A DNA stretch of 43,821 nt from Candidatus Bathyarchaeota archaeon. GTDB lineage: Archaea; Thermoproteota; Bathyarchaeia; TCS64. The position numbers were made by a program, and so were the translations under genes. Where the stretch lies: positions 103,812-147,632 of the forward strand of contig JASLYX010000003.1 in the NCBI GenBank assembly GCA_030739585.1, written 5' to 3'. The number at the start of each line of letters is the position of its first letter. Position 1 is the first letter of the stretch. The notes beneath the pieces are model-generated. The model was not told where the DNA came from, did not search any database, and saw only the letters and a list, made by a program, of their open reading frames with translations. Shown piece after piece: positions 33,253-41,166 of this stretch.

Positions 33253-33498
33253 CACCGAGAGATAAACGGGGCATATCCCAAAGGCTGGTTGTATTTGATC
33301 AGAGTCTAAAGCTCCAAGTTTCTCTCTCACGTTCCGCACTTGATGAAGTAACTTTTTCGATCCACGTTAAAAATATCATTTGGTTTTATCTTCTGCGAAA
33401 ATTAATGGCACTAGGGCTCCAAGTCTGGCAGGAGAATAGGATCAGAATGAGCACACACGTGACTCAGGCATCTTTAACAAAGAAGCTAGCATCATGGC

Positions 33499-33927
33499 TC
33501 ATAACGGTAACTCAGATGAACCGTATCCGCTGGCTCTAGTGTTCATCAGAAAAGATGAGCGAAGCTGAACGCCCCAGCAGCCGTTCAGTTTGGTAAAGAC
33601 CCAGAGGGTGTCAAACGCATTATATTCTGTATCATCCACGTGCCGCCTAGATTGACGTATTGCTAGATGGACCTTGTCATCCCCTTTTTGTACCGGATCG
33701 ATCGAAATGGTGGCCGTGCGATACCATCCCTCCTCTTCAAGTCGCCGGGTGACCTCCTCCTGGGCCGCAGTGAAGTCATCAGAGGTATTCCACCATTGAA
33801 ACCTGTTTCCCGCCAGTCGGAGATGTGGAAAATGCATCTCAGCCAGTTGGGCATCGGTGTCACGGGCGTTGAAGGCTGCGCTCCAACGGCGAAATGAGGC
33901 AACCGCTTCCTTGATTGAATCCGCCAT
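33499..33927 (-). CDS. NTF2-like (SnoaL/DUF4440-type) protein
   Basis: A protein of 142 aa beginning MADSIKEAVASFRRWSAAFN, with the cone-fold pattern of NTF2-like proteins: helix, a WSAAFNARDTDAQLAEMHFPH segment where the Asp and His line the pocket, and later strands (VHLAIRQSRRHVDDTEYNAF, TLWVFTKLNGCWGVQLRSS). Some members are enzymes, others bind ligands; function unknown. The frame starts at a TTG at 33942; the ATG at 33927 fits the TATA-like A/T tract near 33956-33968 better. It directly adjoins the decayed mannonate-dehydratase-like gene on the same strand and may once have been its partner. Confidence 0.75.
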   Translation of the reverse strand: MADSIKEAVASFRRWSAAFNARDTDAQLAEMHFPHLRLAGNRFQWWNTSDDFTAAQEEVTRRLEEEGWYRTATISIDPVQKGDDKVHLAIRQSRRHVDDTEYNAFDTLWVFTKLNGCWGVQLRSSFLMNTRASGYGSSELPL

Positions 33928-33985
33928 GGGTGGATCCCTCAATAATGGGGCACCTCTTTTTTAATTATGACGGGTGCAACTATCA

Positions 33986-34776
33986 CTACAGAGAGATTGA
34001 CTGGAGGGTCGAAAGCAGAGCTCTGAGGTAGCCAAAAGAGAAGGCCCAGGCGACGGTTCTATGATGGGTTTTCCCATCGAGAACTGCATCGTGATCGGTG
34101 TTCGGGAAGCCGTTTTAGCCCAGGCGATCCCAAGCCTTCACGACAGCCTGCATGTCCGTGTCACCTTCTTCCAGTATCACCTAGTCGTAACCTCTGTCCC
34201 TTGGGCAGACCCCCGCAGGTTTCTGAAGTAGCGTGGAAGATCCAAGAATCAAACATCTCGATCTGTTTGAAGATTTCCACTCCTGACTCTCATACCTAAT
34301 CCAAATGCAAAAGGGGATCATTAAATAGGCACTTGGACGACCTCAGGGAGTTCCATGATCTGCCCGGGGGTAATGAATGCTGGGAAGAGACCCTCGGAGT
34401 CGGGAACTAGCGGATCGTCGGTGTGGGTCTTAAGGCGAACCCAAGAGTCTTCGAGGATGGGAACTAACTTCTCGTAGATGTAGACTAGACGCTCTGGATA
34501 GACCTTGGGTGTAAGACTGGTTGAAGTGGTGGGTATATCTAGATTTCAGGTCCCTCTTTGCGAGCACCTCTCGCATTCGGCTGAGCCGGAAGGCATCCAT
34601 CTTGTAGTCCCCAGAGCTGCGTTTTCTCGATCCGCCCGAGGGAGAGCCTTAAGATATTTTTAATCGAAGTTCTGGTAGCTGGGAACAAGGTTGGGATTGT
34701 GGACATCGACGCACTTGACGCTAATTTGCCTTGTGGATTTCAGCTCCTCATTGAAAAGGCGTACTGAGATTTTCAT
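33986..34776 (-). pseudogene. Mannonate dehydratase-like (UxuA family) pseudogene
   Basis: Piecing together minus-strand frames gives a recognisable xylose-isomerase-like TIM barrel of the mannonate dehydratase type. The N-terminal part MKISVRLFNEELKSTRQIS starts at 34776 and soon meets a TAA. The middle has YPERLVYIYEKLVPILED and a KTHTDDPLVPDSEG segment (compare HPDDPP of UxuA). Then comes GVEIFKQIEMFDSWIFHAT. Last is GFPNTDHDAVLDGK followed by WAFSFGYLRALL (compare the DH...GYLKALL end of UxuA), stopping at 33986. At least two internal stops and two or more frameshifts separate these pieces, and the total is somewhat short. So it is a decayed gene; the ancestor would have dehydrated D-mannonate or a similar sugar acid. 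Confidence 0.7.
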
Positions 34777-34930
34777 AGAGGATAGCTCCGCAACCTGAGT
34801 CTATGAGTCAATCCTCGACTGATCTCCTTTTTTCTTGGGAGAAGATGATAATTTTTTTGATTTAGGGTTCTGTAAGAAGGACGGAGCGGGGATTACGGAT
34901 AATAATATTTTCTGCTAAAGGTGAAGTTCG
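34777..34930. other. Non-coding stretch between two decayed genes
   Basis: No ORF of note. A run of seven T (about 34852-34858) and a purine-rich block are present. Nothing functional is recognised. Confidence 0.35.
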
Positions 34931-35152
34931 ATGACCGCCCAGAGGAAGAACGAAGGCGTGGATCTCTCTAGGAGAAGACGCAGGATCAGGCAATCCAATC
35001 AGCCTCTAAAATCTTCGCAGTGATGAGGAATGCGAGGAGGACACTCGAGGTGGTGACCCAGGACTGAGCAAGAGAGAGGGTCAAAAGTAGTCGCCAAGGA
35101 CATAGGGAATGAGCTGCAGGATGTAGCGAATAGGATAAAGGGTCAAGGTAAG
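34931..35152 (+). pseudogene. Possible frame-broken small helical-protein gene
   Basis: An ATG-started frame (MTAQRKNEGVDLS) passes, after frame shifts, into a coherent helical sequence EKTQDQAIQSASKIFAVM, then RTLEVVTQD with a stop, and later VAKDIGNELQDVANRIKGQ. Each piece looks coding, but in different frames. It may be a decayed gene for a short coiled-coil or ferritin-like protein; no family is claimed. Confidence 0.3.
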
Positions 35153-35253
35153 AAAGAGGGTTTCCAATGCCTCTCTAATAGCCCGAAAAAGGCCTAAAAG
35201 CAAAGTTCTGCTTTGAGTACGGAAAAGCGCCAGAATAAAGAAGACTCACCGAC

Positions 35254-35332
35254 TGGTGGGGACGCCCGGATTTGAACCGGGGACCTCGCGGACCCGAGCC
35301 GCGAATCTTAGACCAAGCTAGACCACGACCCC
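35254..35332 (-). tRNA. tRNA-Pro (anticodon CGG), CCA encoded
   Basis: The minus strand folds as a cloverleaf: acceptor 5' GGGGTCG with 3' CGTCCCC, a D-arm with GTCT/AGAT stem, an anticodon stem CGCGG/CCGCG around loop CTCGGGT (anticodon CGG, decoding CCG), and a T-arm CCCGG-TTCAAAT-CCGGG. Discriminator A and an encoded CCA follow. The acceptor has a T-T mismatch at positions 5-68. There is no intron at position 37/38. G37 fits a proline tRNA. A weak TATA-like CTTTTTTAGG is near 35365-35374. Confidence 0.94.
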
Positions 35333-35383
35333 ATGGACAGATCGATCTCGACTATCGCTACCCTAAAAAAGATTCCCACTAGC

Positions 35384-36430
35384 TCACCAGATCACATCAC
35401 GGATGGTCAGGTTCAGCACCACCTCAGCAATGTCAGCCCCGTACTCGGCGGTCCTCATCACGCTCTCTACAATCAATCTTAACGAAGGTACATCACCCGG
35501 TGATGCATTCTTGATGATCTTTTGAACCACCGCCGCCTCCTCTCCCCGGATCCTCTCCGCTCTCCCAATGACCGCCTCCGCAGAGGCGTAGCTCCAGTCG
35601 AAGAGTGATTCTATGGAGCCCTCAAAAACCCTCACAGCCTCATCACTTAGAGGCCCAAGACCCCCTATAAGATCGTCTTCCAACCCAGATAATTTCAGAG
35701 TCAGGCTGTTCTGGGCTATATTCACTGCATGATCCGCCATCCTCTCTACCGACTTGGTGATCAATCTGTACCCAAGCCCCTCTCGGGCCGACTTAAGCCC
35801 GATTTCCTGGATCGAGTAAGGATCCACTGCTGTCTCCTTCAGGAGCCTGATGATATATAGTCCAAACCTGTCCACCTCGTCGTCCATACCCATGATCTCC
35901 CTCGCAAGGCGGGTATCATCGGCCCCTAAGGCGCTCACCGCCTCCCGGTGCATAGACGCCGCTATGACACTCATTCTCCTCAGGGCATCAGTCACTGAAA
36001 GCTCAGACCGGCCCAGCAGCACTTGCAACGTCAACTCCCTGGGGAGATCTGAGACGATCTCTGTTCCGATGAGCTTTTTCCTCGTAAAATCCTTGACAGC
36101 TAGCTTATGGGCCAGATCGATCCGCTTAAGGGGGTTCCTAATATGGATAAAGTTGTATCCAATGAGATACGCTGAGACCACTCGCCTCACCACGTTCTCT
36201 GGAGTGATCTCATCGGAGACTACGATTACCGCCTTCCGGAGCTCCTCCTCAATCCCCGCCCCCTTGGGCATTAGGTTCAGGGTCATATCTTCCATCTGAG
36301 TAATACTCAAGTTGCTCCCCTTCCCCAGCCCCATCATCTTTACCCATCCCTTCGGCAGGGAAACAATATAGGTAGAACCCCCGGTAAGCTGCAGCTTACG
36401 GACCCACTCCTGTGCGCCCCTCCTGCTCAT
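35384..36430 (-). CDS. PhoU-family regulator with N-terminal AbrB/SpoVT DNA-binding domain
   Basis: The 348-aa protein has an AbrB/SpoVT swapped-hairpin domain in the first 50 residues (VRKLQLTGGSTYIVSLPKGW) and two PhoU three-helix repeats after it, with metal-binding type motifs MGMDDEVDRFGLYIIRLL near 175 and TKSVERMADHAVNIAQNSL near 224, and again VMRTAEYGADIAEVVLN at the end. This architecture is a common archaeal form that is believed to regulate phosphate transport. No phosphate transporter genes are adjacent. TATA-like CCTATATT near 36452-36458 lies about 25 bases before the ATG. Confidence 0.9.
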   Translation of the reverse strand: MSRRGAQEWVRKLQLTGGSTYIVSLPKGWVKMMGLGKGSNLSITQMEDMTLNLMPKGAGIEEELRKAVIVVSDEITPENVVRRVVSAYLIGYNFIHIRNPLKRIDLAHKLAVKDFTRKKLIGTEIVSDLPRELTLQVLLGRSELSVTDALRRMSVIAASMHREAVSALGADDTRLAREIMGMDDEVDRFGLYIIRLLKETAVDPYSIQEIGLKSAREGLGYRLITKSVERMADHAVNIAQNSLTLKLSGLEDDLIGGLGPLSDEAVRVFEGSIESLFDWSYASAEAVIGRAERIRGEEAAVVQKIIKNASPGDVPSLRLIVESVMRTAEYGADIAEVVLNLTIRDVIW

Positions 36431-36545
36431 GATACAATCAACCCCGAGATGAATATAGGTCTAAATAAAAAAAGACAGCGCCTATATAGATGCCCTACAC
36501 CAAGGAAGGAATTTAAGCACCAGGAAAACAGTTAATTCTCATAAG

Positions 36546-37049
36546 GTGAAGATCATGCACGACCTCGATAAATTGAGAGCCCACTCGAAACCAGTGGAAG
36601 AGTATCTAGAGGCCCCCAGCAACGCCACTGAGGCCTTCACCCAGCGCCTTCAAAAATACAAGCTGAACCCTCTGGTCACGGAGAAGCTTAAGACCTACGC
36701 AAAGATGGCTCATATATTTGTCTTCTCGGCGGAATGGTGTATTGACTGCAGAAGGAACGTTCCTGTCCTCAAGCTTATCCAGGACGCCACAGGAATCCCG
36801 GTCAGGGTCTTGGGACATATTATGAGAGATGCCAAGAACCCCCGCCCGAGCACGGCTGACGAGAAATGGAAGTTCCCCCCATCACCCCCCGAACTCAAGG
36901 AGTTTAACGTGTTTAACATCCCATACATCGCCGTCCTCAACTCCCGCGGAGACGAGGTGGGGGCAGTCATCGAAAACCCACCCAAAGGCAAGACACTTGA
37001 GGAGACTCTCCTGGATATTCTTGAGATCTTACACGCGAATGCCTACTGA
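36546..37049 (+). CDS. Thioredoxin-fold protein, WCxxC
   Basis: A 167-aa protein with the thioredoxin active site FSAEWCIDCRRNVPVLK near residues 60-76 and a cis-proline-like NIPYIAVLNSRGDEVG near 124. A helical N-terminal extension of about 50 residues precedes the fold. It is probably a thiol-disulfide oxidoreductase in the cytoplasm (no signal peptide). Start: GTG at 36546, as AATTTAAG (36511-36518) is about 33 bases ahead; an ATG at 36555 is possible. A small helical ORF follows 36 bases after it. Confidence 0.87.
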   Translation: MKIMHDLDKLRAHSKPVEEYLEAPSNATEAFTQRLQKYKLNPLVTEKLKTYAKMAHIFVFSAEWCIDCRRNVPVLKLIQDATGIPVRVLGHIMRDAKNPRPSTADEKWKFPPSPPELKEFNVFNIPYIAVLNSRGDEVGAVIENPPKGKTLEETLLDILEILHANAY

Positions 37050-37085
37050 ACATATATTGAATTATACTCTTACTTGATTAGATTT

Positions 37086-37232
37086 ATGCGTGGAAACAGA
37101 AAATTAGATGAAGTAATTCAGGAAATCAGTAACAAACAGGAAAAAATGTTAAACATTTTCTCAATCTTGGAAAAAATAGATAGTTCGCGCGTGGATAGGG
37201 TGACTCTTAAAAGGCATATCAAGAAGGCATGA
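37086..37232 (+). CDS. Small helical protein, 48 aa
   Basis: The ORF starts MRGNRKLDEVIQEISNKQ and ends in KRHIKKA. It is rich in Lys, Glu and Ile with heptad-like spacing, so likely a short amphipathic or coiled-coil peptide with a basic end. It follows the thioredoxin-like gene in the same direction. An A/T-rich stretch with ATTATACTC (about 37062-37070) may be its promoter. No family recognised. Confidence 0.45.
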   Translation: MRGNRKLDEVIQEISNKQEKMLNIFSILEKIDSSRVDRVTLKRHIKKA

Positions 37233-37325
37233 GAGGGTATAATTTAGACTAGGTGAAGACCCTCCTTTGAAGGGGAACGAGAGGGAAAGCATTTAAAACC
37301 AGAAATACGGGCCTTTAGTAACTTT

Positions 37326-37496
37326 ATGGCAAGAATTCTATACCTCTTCACCCATCAGACTAGCAGTTGGGACGCACTGGAAAAGGGTGAGAGTGAATGT
37401 CTGATAAAGAAGAGGAGATGGTGGTTACCCCCTGGAAAGTCGAGGGACGGGTCGACTATGAAAGGCTCATTGAGAAGTTCGGGACGAAACACGTGA
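37326..37496 (+). CDS. Possible upstream ORF overlapping trpS, 56 codons with three Trp
   Basis: Beginning MARILYLFTHQTSSWDALEK, this frame overlaps the first 100 bases of trpS in another frame. Trp codons fall at 37368 and, side by side, at 37419 and 37422. ATTTAAAAC at 37289-37298 is 30-odd bases ahead of its ATG, so this ATG would be the first one in the mRNA. It may be chance, or may couple tryptophan supply to trpS translation. Confidence 0.25.
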   Translation: MARILYLFTHQTSSWDALEKGESECLIKKRRWWLPPGKSRDGSTMKGSLRSSGRNT

Positions 37497-38521
37497 CCCA
37501 AAGGCTCCGGGCACGATTCAAGGAACATGCAGGTTATCTGCACACCCAGCTGAGACGGGAAATCTTCTTCTCCCATAGAGACCTAGACTGGTGGCTCGAC
37601 GTCTACCAGCGGGGGGACCCAGTGGGGCTCTACACGGGTAGGGGACCCTCGGGACCCGTCCACTTAGGGCACCTGCTCCCTTGGTTCTTCACTCAGCATA
37701 TGCAAGAGGTCTTCGGCGCCCATCTCTATTTCCAGATGACTGACGACGAAAAGTTCCTTCTCAACGACAACCTTGAGCTAGACACCACCATCGGATATAC
37801 CTACAGCAACGCTCTGGACTTAATTGCGACAGGCCTAGATCCGAAGAAGACCCATATTTTTTCCGACACAAATGACATTAGCCATATCTATAGGCTCAGT
37901 CTCGAGGTAGCGAAGAGGATTACCTTCAGCACTATCCGGGGGCTATTCGGTCTCCAGGACAGCGACAACATCGGCATGATCTTCTTCCCCGCGATACAGG
38001 CGGTTCCATGCTTCATGCAGTCAGCCCGGGAGGATCGGAAGGTAGCGGTGATCATCCCCGCCGCGATAGACCAGGATCCCTACTGGAGAATGACAAGAGA
38101 CATCGCCGAGAAAATAGGATACTACAAGCCGGCACAGATACACTCTAAGTTCCTACCAGGACTCGGGCCTGGGGGTAAAATGTCTGCCTCAATGCCAGAA
38201 ACCGCTATTTTTACCATCGACCCTCCAGAGATCGCCACGAAAAAAATTATGGGGGCCTTTACGGGAGGGCAGCCCACGGTTAGGGAGCAGAAGGAGAAGG
38301 GGGGCAATCCCGGGATCTGTAGCATCTACTCCTACTATTTCCATCTCTTCGAAGAGGACGACTCCAAACTTATCACCCTAGAGAATAAATGTCGGTCTGG
38401 AGCTTTGACCTGTGGAGACTGCAAGGCGAGACTCGCCGAGGTAATCGGGCGCTTCCTCTTGGACTTCCAAGCGAAGCGAGAGAAAGCGAAGGACAACCTC
38501 CAGGACTTTTTCATTAAATAA
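37397..38521 (+). CDS. trpS: Tryptophanyl-tRNA synthetase
   Basis: A 374-aa class I synthetase that charges tRNA-Trp; the archaeal/eukaryotic type. Class signatures: GRGPSGPVHLGHLLPWFFTQ (HIGH equivalent) near 82, FQMTDDEKFLL near 112, and GGKMSASMPE (KMSKS equivalent) near 256. The TrpRS-type AIDQDPYWRMTRDIAEK near 221 distinguishes it from TyrRS. Start: ATG at 37397 with GGTGA (37386-37390) as ribosome-binding site 6 bases before it. The TATA box at 37289-37298 gives an mRNA leader of about 75 bases, unlike most genes here, which appear leaderless. Confidence 0.95.
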   Translation: MSDKEEEMVVTPWKVEGRVDYERLIEKFGTKHVTQRLRARFKEHAGYLHTQLRREIFFSHRDLDWWLDVYQRGDPVGLYTGRGPSGPVHLGHLLPWFFTQHMQEVFGAHLYFQMTDDEKFLLNDNLELDTTIGYTYSNALDLIATGLDPKKTHIFSDTNDISHIYRLSLEVAKRITFSTIRGLFGLQDSDNIGMIFFPAIQAVPCFMQSAREDRKVAVIIPAAIDQDPYWRMTRDIAEKIGYYKPAQIHSKFLPGLGPGGKMSASMPETAIFTIDPPEIATKKIMGAFTGGQPTVREQKEKGGNPGICSIYSYYFHLFEEDDSKLITLENKCRSGALTCGDCKARLAEVIGRFLLDFQAKREKAKDNLQDFFIK

Positions 38522-38694
38522 TCGGAATACAATCCACTCTATCGCGCGCAAATCATCTCCACGGTTAGTCGTTGAAATATAATGGAGCGAGAGCTGTGCT
38601 CCTCGCAAGGTCATTGATGAGGTTCTCGGCTACAGCCATAAGGTTCAGGGACCTGTAAGCTTCCGGGCTTCAATAGAATCCATGGCCACTAAAG

Positions 38695-39171
38695 TTATAC
38701 CCCCTGCTGCTCCAAGAGCTTCTTGATGACCACCTCTACATGGTCGATCACCCTCACCCTCTTCCAGACGTGGGCGATACGCCCTTCGGGATCGATGATA
38801 AATGTGCTCCTGACAACGCCGTAGTATTCCCGGCCGTAACTTTTCTTGAGCTGCCAAACCCCATAAGCCTCTAGGACCCCATGCCCAGGATCGCTGAGCA
38901 GGGTAAGGGTAAGACCTTGCTTATTGCGAAATCCCTGGTGGCTCTTCACTGAGTCGGGGCTCACCCCGAGCACAGTGGTCCCCATTTCCTCTATCCGATC
39001 TTTGTTCAGGGTAAAGTCGAGGGCCTCGCGGGTGCAGCCCTTGGTGTTGTCCTTGGGATAAAAGTAGAGGATGATCCATCTCCCTCTGAGGCTCTTGAGG
39101 CAGACTTCCTCCCCGTCCTGGTTAGGGAGGCAGAACCCCGGAGCCGCGGTGCCGATCTCAATGATCTTCAA
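38695..39171 (-). CDS. bcp: Thioredoxin-dependent peroxiredoxin, Bcp/PrxQ family
   Basis: A 158-aa peroxiredoxin that reduces peroxides. Marks: GTAAPGFCLPNQDG, LYFYPKDNTKGCTREALDF with the peroxidatic Cys, GVSPDSVKSHQGF and STFIIDPEGRIAHVWKRV. The resolving Cys that PrxQ/Bcp has five residues after the peroxidatic one is Leu here, so it is a 1-Cys type or uses another Cys (e.g. those near residues 13 and 23). The frame starts at TTG 39207, but a TATA box (minus TTTATATTTT, about 39208-39217) lies right there, so the TTG at 39171 giving MKIIEIGTAAPGF is preferred. Confidence 0.9.
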   Translation of the reverse strand: MKIIEIGTAAPGFCLPNQDGEEVCLKSLRGRWIILYFYPKDNTKGCTREALDFTLNKDRIEEMGTTVLGVSPDSVKSHQGFRNKQGLTLTLLSDPGHGVLEAYGVWQLKKSYGREYYGVVRSTFIIDPEGRIAHVWKRVRVIDHVEVVIKKLLEQQGV

Positions 39172-39207
39172 TGGAAAATCAATCCAAGAGGGAAGAGGTA
39201 AGGACAA

Positions 39208-39217
39208 AATATAAACA
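39208..39217 (-). promoter_or_regulatory. TATA box of the bcp gene
   Basis: Minus-strand TTTATATTTT; transcription would begin near 39185, between two possible TTG codons, which decides for the one at 39171. Confidence 0.55.
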
Positions 39218-39474
39218 GGAATAAACCTGGAGGCTCAGTGGTCATCTTAGGCCTCCACGTTACTCTCCCTCAGGGGGATATAGGAAGCCCTCTTGGCCTA
39301 TAGCGGTAGATATCGTTTGTAGGGCCTTTTATTACCCTTGGATCTTGGAATAAGGCTAATAAGATACAATTAGAAGAGCCCGAGGTATTCACGCAATCTC
39401 TCCGGAATAGTGGTGGTCCAGAAATCCTCAACTGCTGCTCTGTAAAGCTAATACTAATTTTAGGATACAAAAGC

Positions 39475-40701
39475 CTATTCCAGCTTCTCTACGCCGTACT
39501 TGTCGTAGTAGTCCAGCCATAGCTCCCTTATGTCCTTGTCTAGACTGTCCTTGATGAGAGAGTAAATGGTCTTAATGTTCTGGATCGAGAACACATTGAG
39601 GCCCAGCACGTCCTCCAGGTACTGGACTGCACTCAACTCTTCAACGTTCTCGGTGTCCCCCATTCTCTCATGCCGGTCTACCGCGAGGATGATCCCTGCT
39701 ACCTCATGGTCCCCTAGGAGCTTCAGTTTCTCGATACTCTCCACCTTTGTGGTCCCTGTGGTCATAGTGTCGTCCACCACTAGAATGCGTTGCCCCTGTT
39801 GGAAGTAGCTGGCGCCCACAATGACCTTGTCGGCGGAAATGTCCCCGTAGTCCTTCGCCTCTTTCCTGTCGTACATATACCTCTTGTCCATACCATAGAG
39901 CTCGTTCAGTCCCTCGCAGGTAAGGGCGGCAAGGCCGATGCCCTTGTAGCTGGGCCCGAAGACATAGTCGAAGTCTCCGAGTGACCCCTGCTCCATGAGG
40001 AGGACGATGTAGCTTGCGAAGGCCCACTTCACGGCTGCGAGACTCTCGCCGTCTGTGAGGGCCCCCAGGTTCACGAAATAGGGGGAGGGTCGCCCGCTCT
40101 TGAGGATAAAGGGCTCGTCGGGGCTTGGGAGGAGCCTCAAGGCTCCTTTTCTCACAAGGATATCAAGGAAAACCTGCTCAATCCTCTCTTTGGAGACAAG
40201 CCCCCCGCCCTCAAGGATAAAGTCTTGACCCTTGAGGTCCTCGAGGATGGAGCCGTAGTAGAGGATGGATCCACAATAGGAACAGTACAGCTTTATGGAT
40301 TCCACATCACCGTTCCCCTCTACCTTGAACCTGGTGCGGGGTGGGGTGTACTGAGCATTGGTAAGGCATAACGGATTGGGGCACTTGAATATTCCCTCGA
40401 TATGCTCTGGCCGATGGACTCGCCTCTTTTCCTTGACTGTCCAGTCCTCGATGATGTTTATCGACGCTTTGGGAGCAACGAACGCGATGAGATCCACCTC
40501 TCTGGAGGTTAGGTAGGATCCCTCGATCTTGATGAAATCCTTGGTCCCTTGGCTCCGGCTCTCCACGTTTTGTGCGATGAGGGCGCGAACACTCGGATCC
40601 ACCTTGAGCAACTTTAAAACCAGAAAAGCTTTACCAGCTGGAATGTGGTCGATAACGATCCCATTCTCGATCTTGCTTACCAGGAGCTGTCTATCTGACA
40701 C
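39475..40701 (-). CDS. Fusion of aspartate carbamoyltransferase regulatory chain (PyrI) and orotate phosphoribosyltransferase (PyrE)
   Basis: A 408-aa two-domain protein. Residues 1-150 are PyrI: LLVSKIENGIVIDHIPAGKA, GSYLTSREVDLIAFVAP and the structural zinc site Cys107, 112, 140, 143 (FKCPNPLC and YCSYCG). Residues 170-408 are PyrE: FILKSGRPSPYFVNLG, FGPSYKGIGLAA, YDRKEAKDYGD and the PRPP loop VVDDTMTTGTT (308-318). So one chain would regulate ATCase (step 2 of pyrimidine synthesis) and make OMP (step 5). Each domain looks intact. No pyrB is in the window. Start is GTG at 40701. Confidence 0.94.
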   Translation of the reverse strand: MSDRQLLVSKIENGIVIDHIPAGKAFLVLKLLKVDPSVRALIAQNVESRSQGTKDFIKIEGSYLTSREVDLIAFVAPKASINIIEDWTVKEKRRVHRPEHIEGIFKCPNPLCLTNAQYTPPRTRFKVEGNGDVESIKLYCSYCGSILYYGSILEDLKGQDFILEGGGLVSKERIEQVFLDILVRKGALRLLPSPDEPFILKSGRPSPYFVNLGALTDGESLAAVKWAFASYIVLLMEQGSLGDFDYVFGPSYKGIGLAALTCEGLNELYGMDKRYMYDRKEAKDYGDISADKVIVGASYFQQGQRILVVDDTMTTGTTKVESIEKLKLLGDHEVAGIILAVDRHERMGDTENVEELSAVQYLEDVLGLNVFSIQNIKTIYSLIKDSLDKDIRELWLDYYDKYGVEKLE

Positions 40702-40850
40702 TCTCCAATCTCCCCATGACCTCTACTTTGGTTCTTGAAAAGGATTGTCACGATCAAAATGCTTAGGCGCTTGGATTTGCGAGGAACAGGCTATTTAGGG
40801 ATTGAAGCATCATATAACCTGGACCGATTAAGATCCTTAGAGGAATCAAA

Positions 40851-41060
40851 GTGACAGGAAAGGACGTGCCCCCGGATCCCGAGGAAAAAGGGAGCATTGT
40901 AAAGAGCCTATTCGATATGGAGCAGGGGATCAAGAGGGCCTCCCCTAAGTTTAAGATTATACTTCGGGAGCTCTTGGATCAGATAATCGAAAAGAGACTA
41001 GAGTATTACATTCCCCTTGAGGATGAGGACATCGAAGACACTTTAAGGGAGGTCTCCTGA
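40851..41060 (+). CDS. Small conserved-looking protein, 69 aa
   Basis: A GTG-started ORF, acidic at both ends (DVPPDPEEKGS; PLEDEDIEDTLREVS) with a helical amphipathic centre KIILRELLDQIIEKRLEYYI. There is no recognised domain. It is divergent from pyrI-pyrE, and a TATA-like CATATAACC at about 40812-40820 lies ahead. Strong coding character; function unknown. Confidence 0.6.
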   Translation: MTGKDVPPDPEEKGSIVKSLFDMEQGIKRASPKFKIILRELLDQIIEKRLEYYIPLEDEDIEDTLREVS

Positions 41061-41166
41061 AGCGCAAATGGAAGATCTACTCTATTTTCATATTCGATCG
41101 ATAAAGAAGGCATTCATTCTGGGAACTGTTTAAGTCCCGGCGATACTTAGGAACTGCAGAATCCAG

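Noticed and set aside
35254-35332. tRNA-Pro as an integration site of the decayed region
   Set aside because: I could not find a second copy of the tRNA 3' end by eye within the window, so no att site is claimed.
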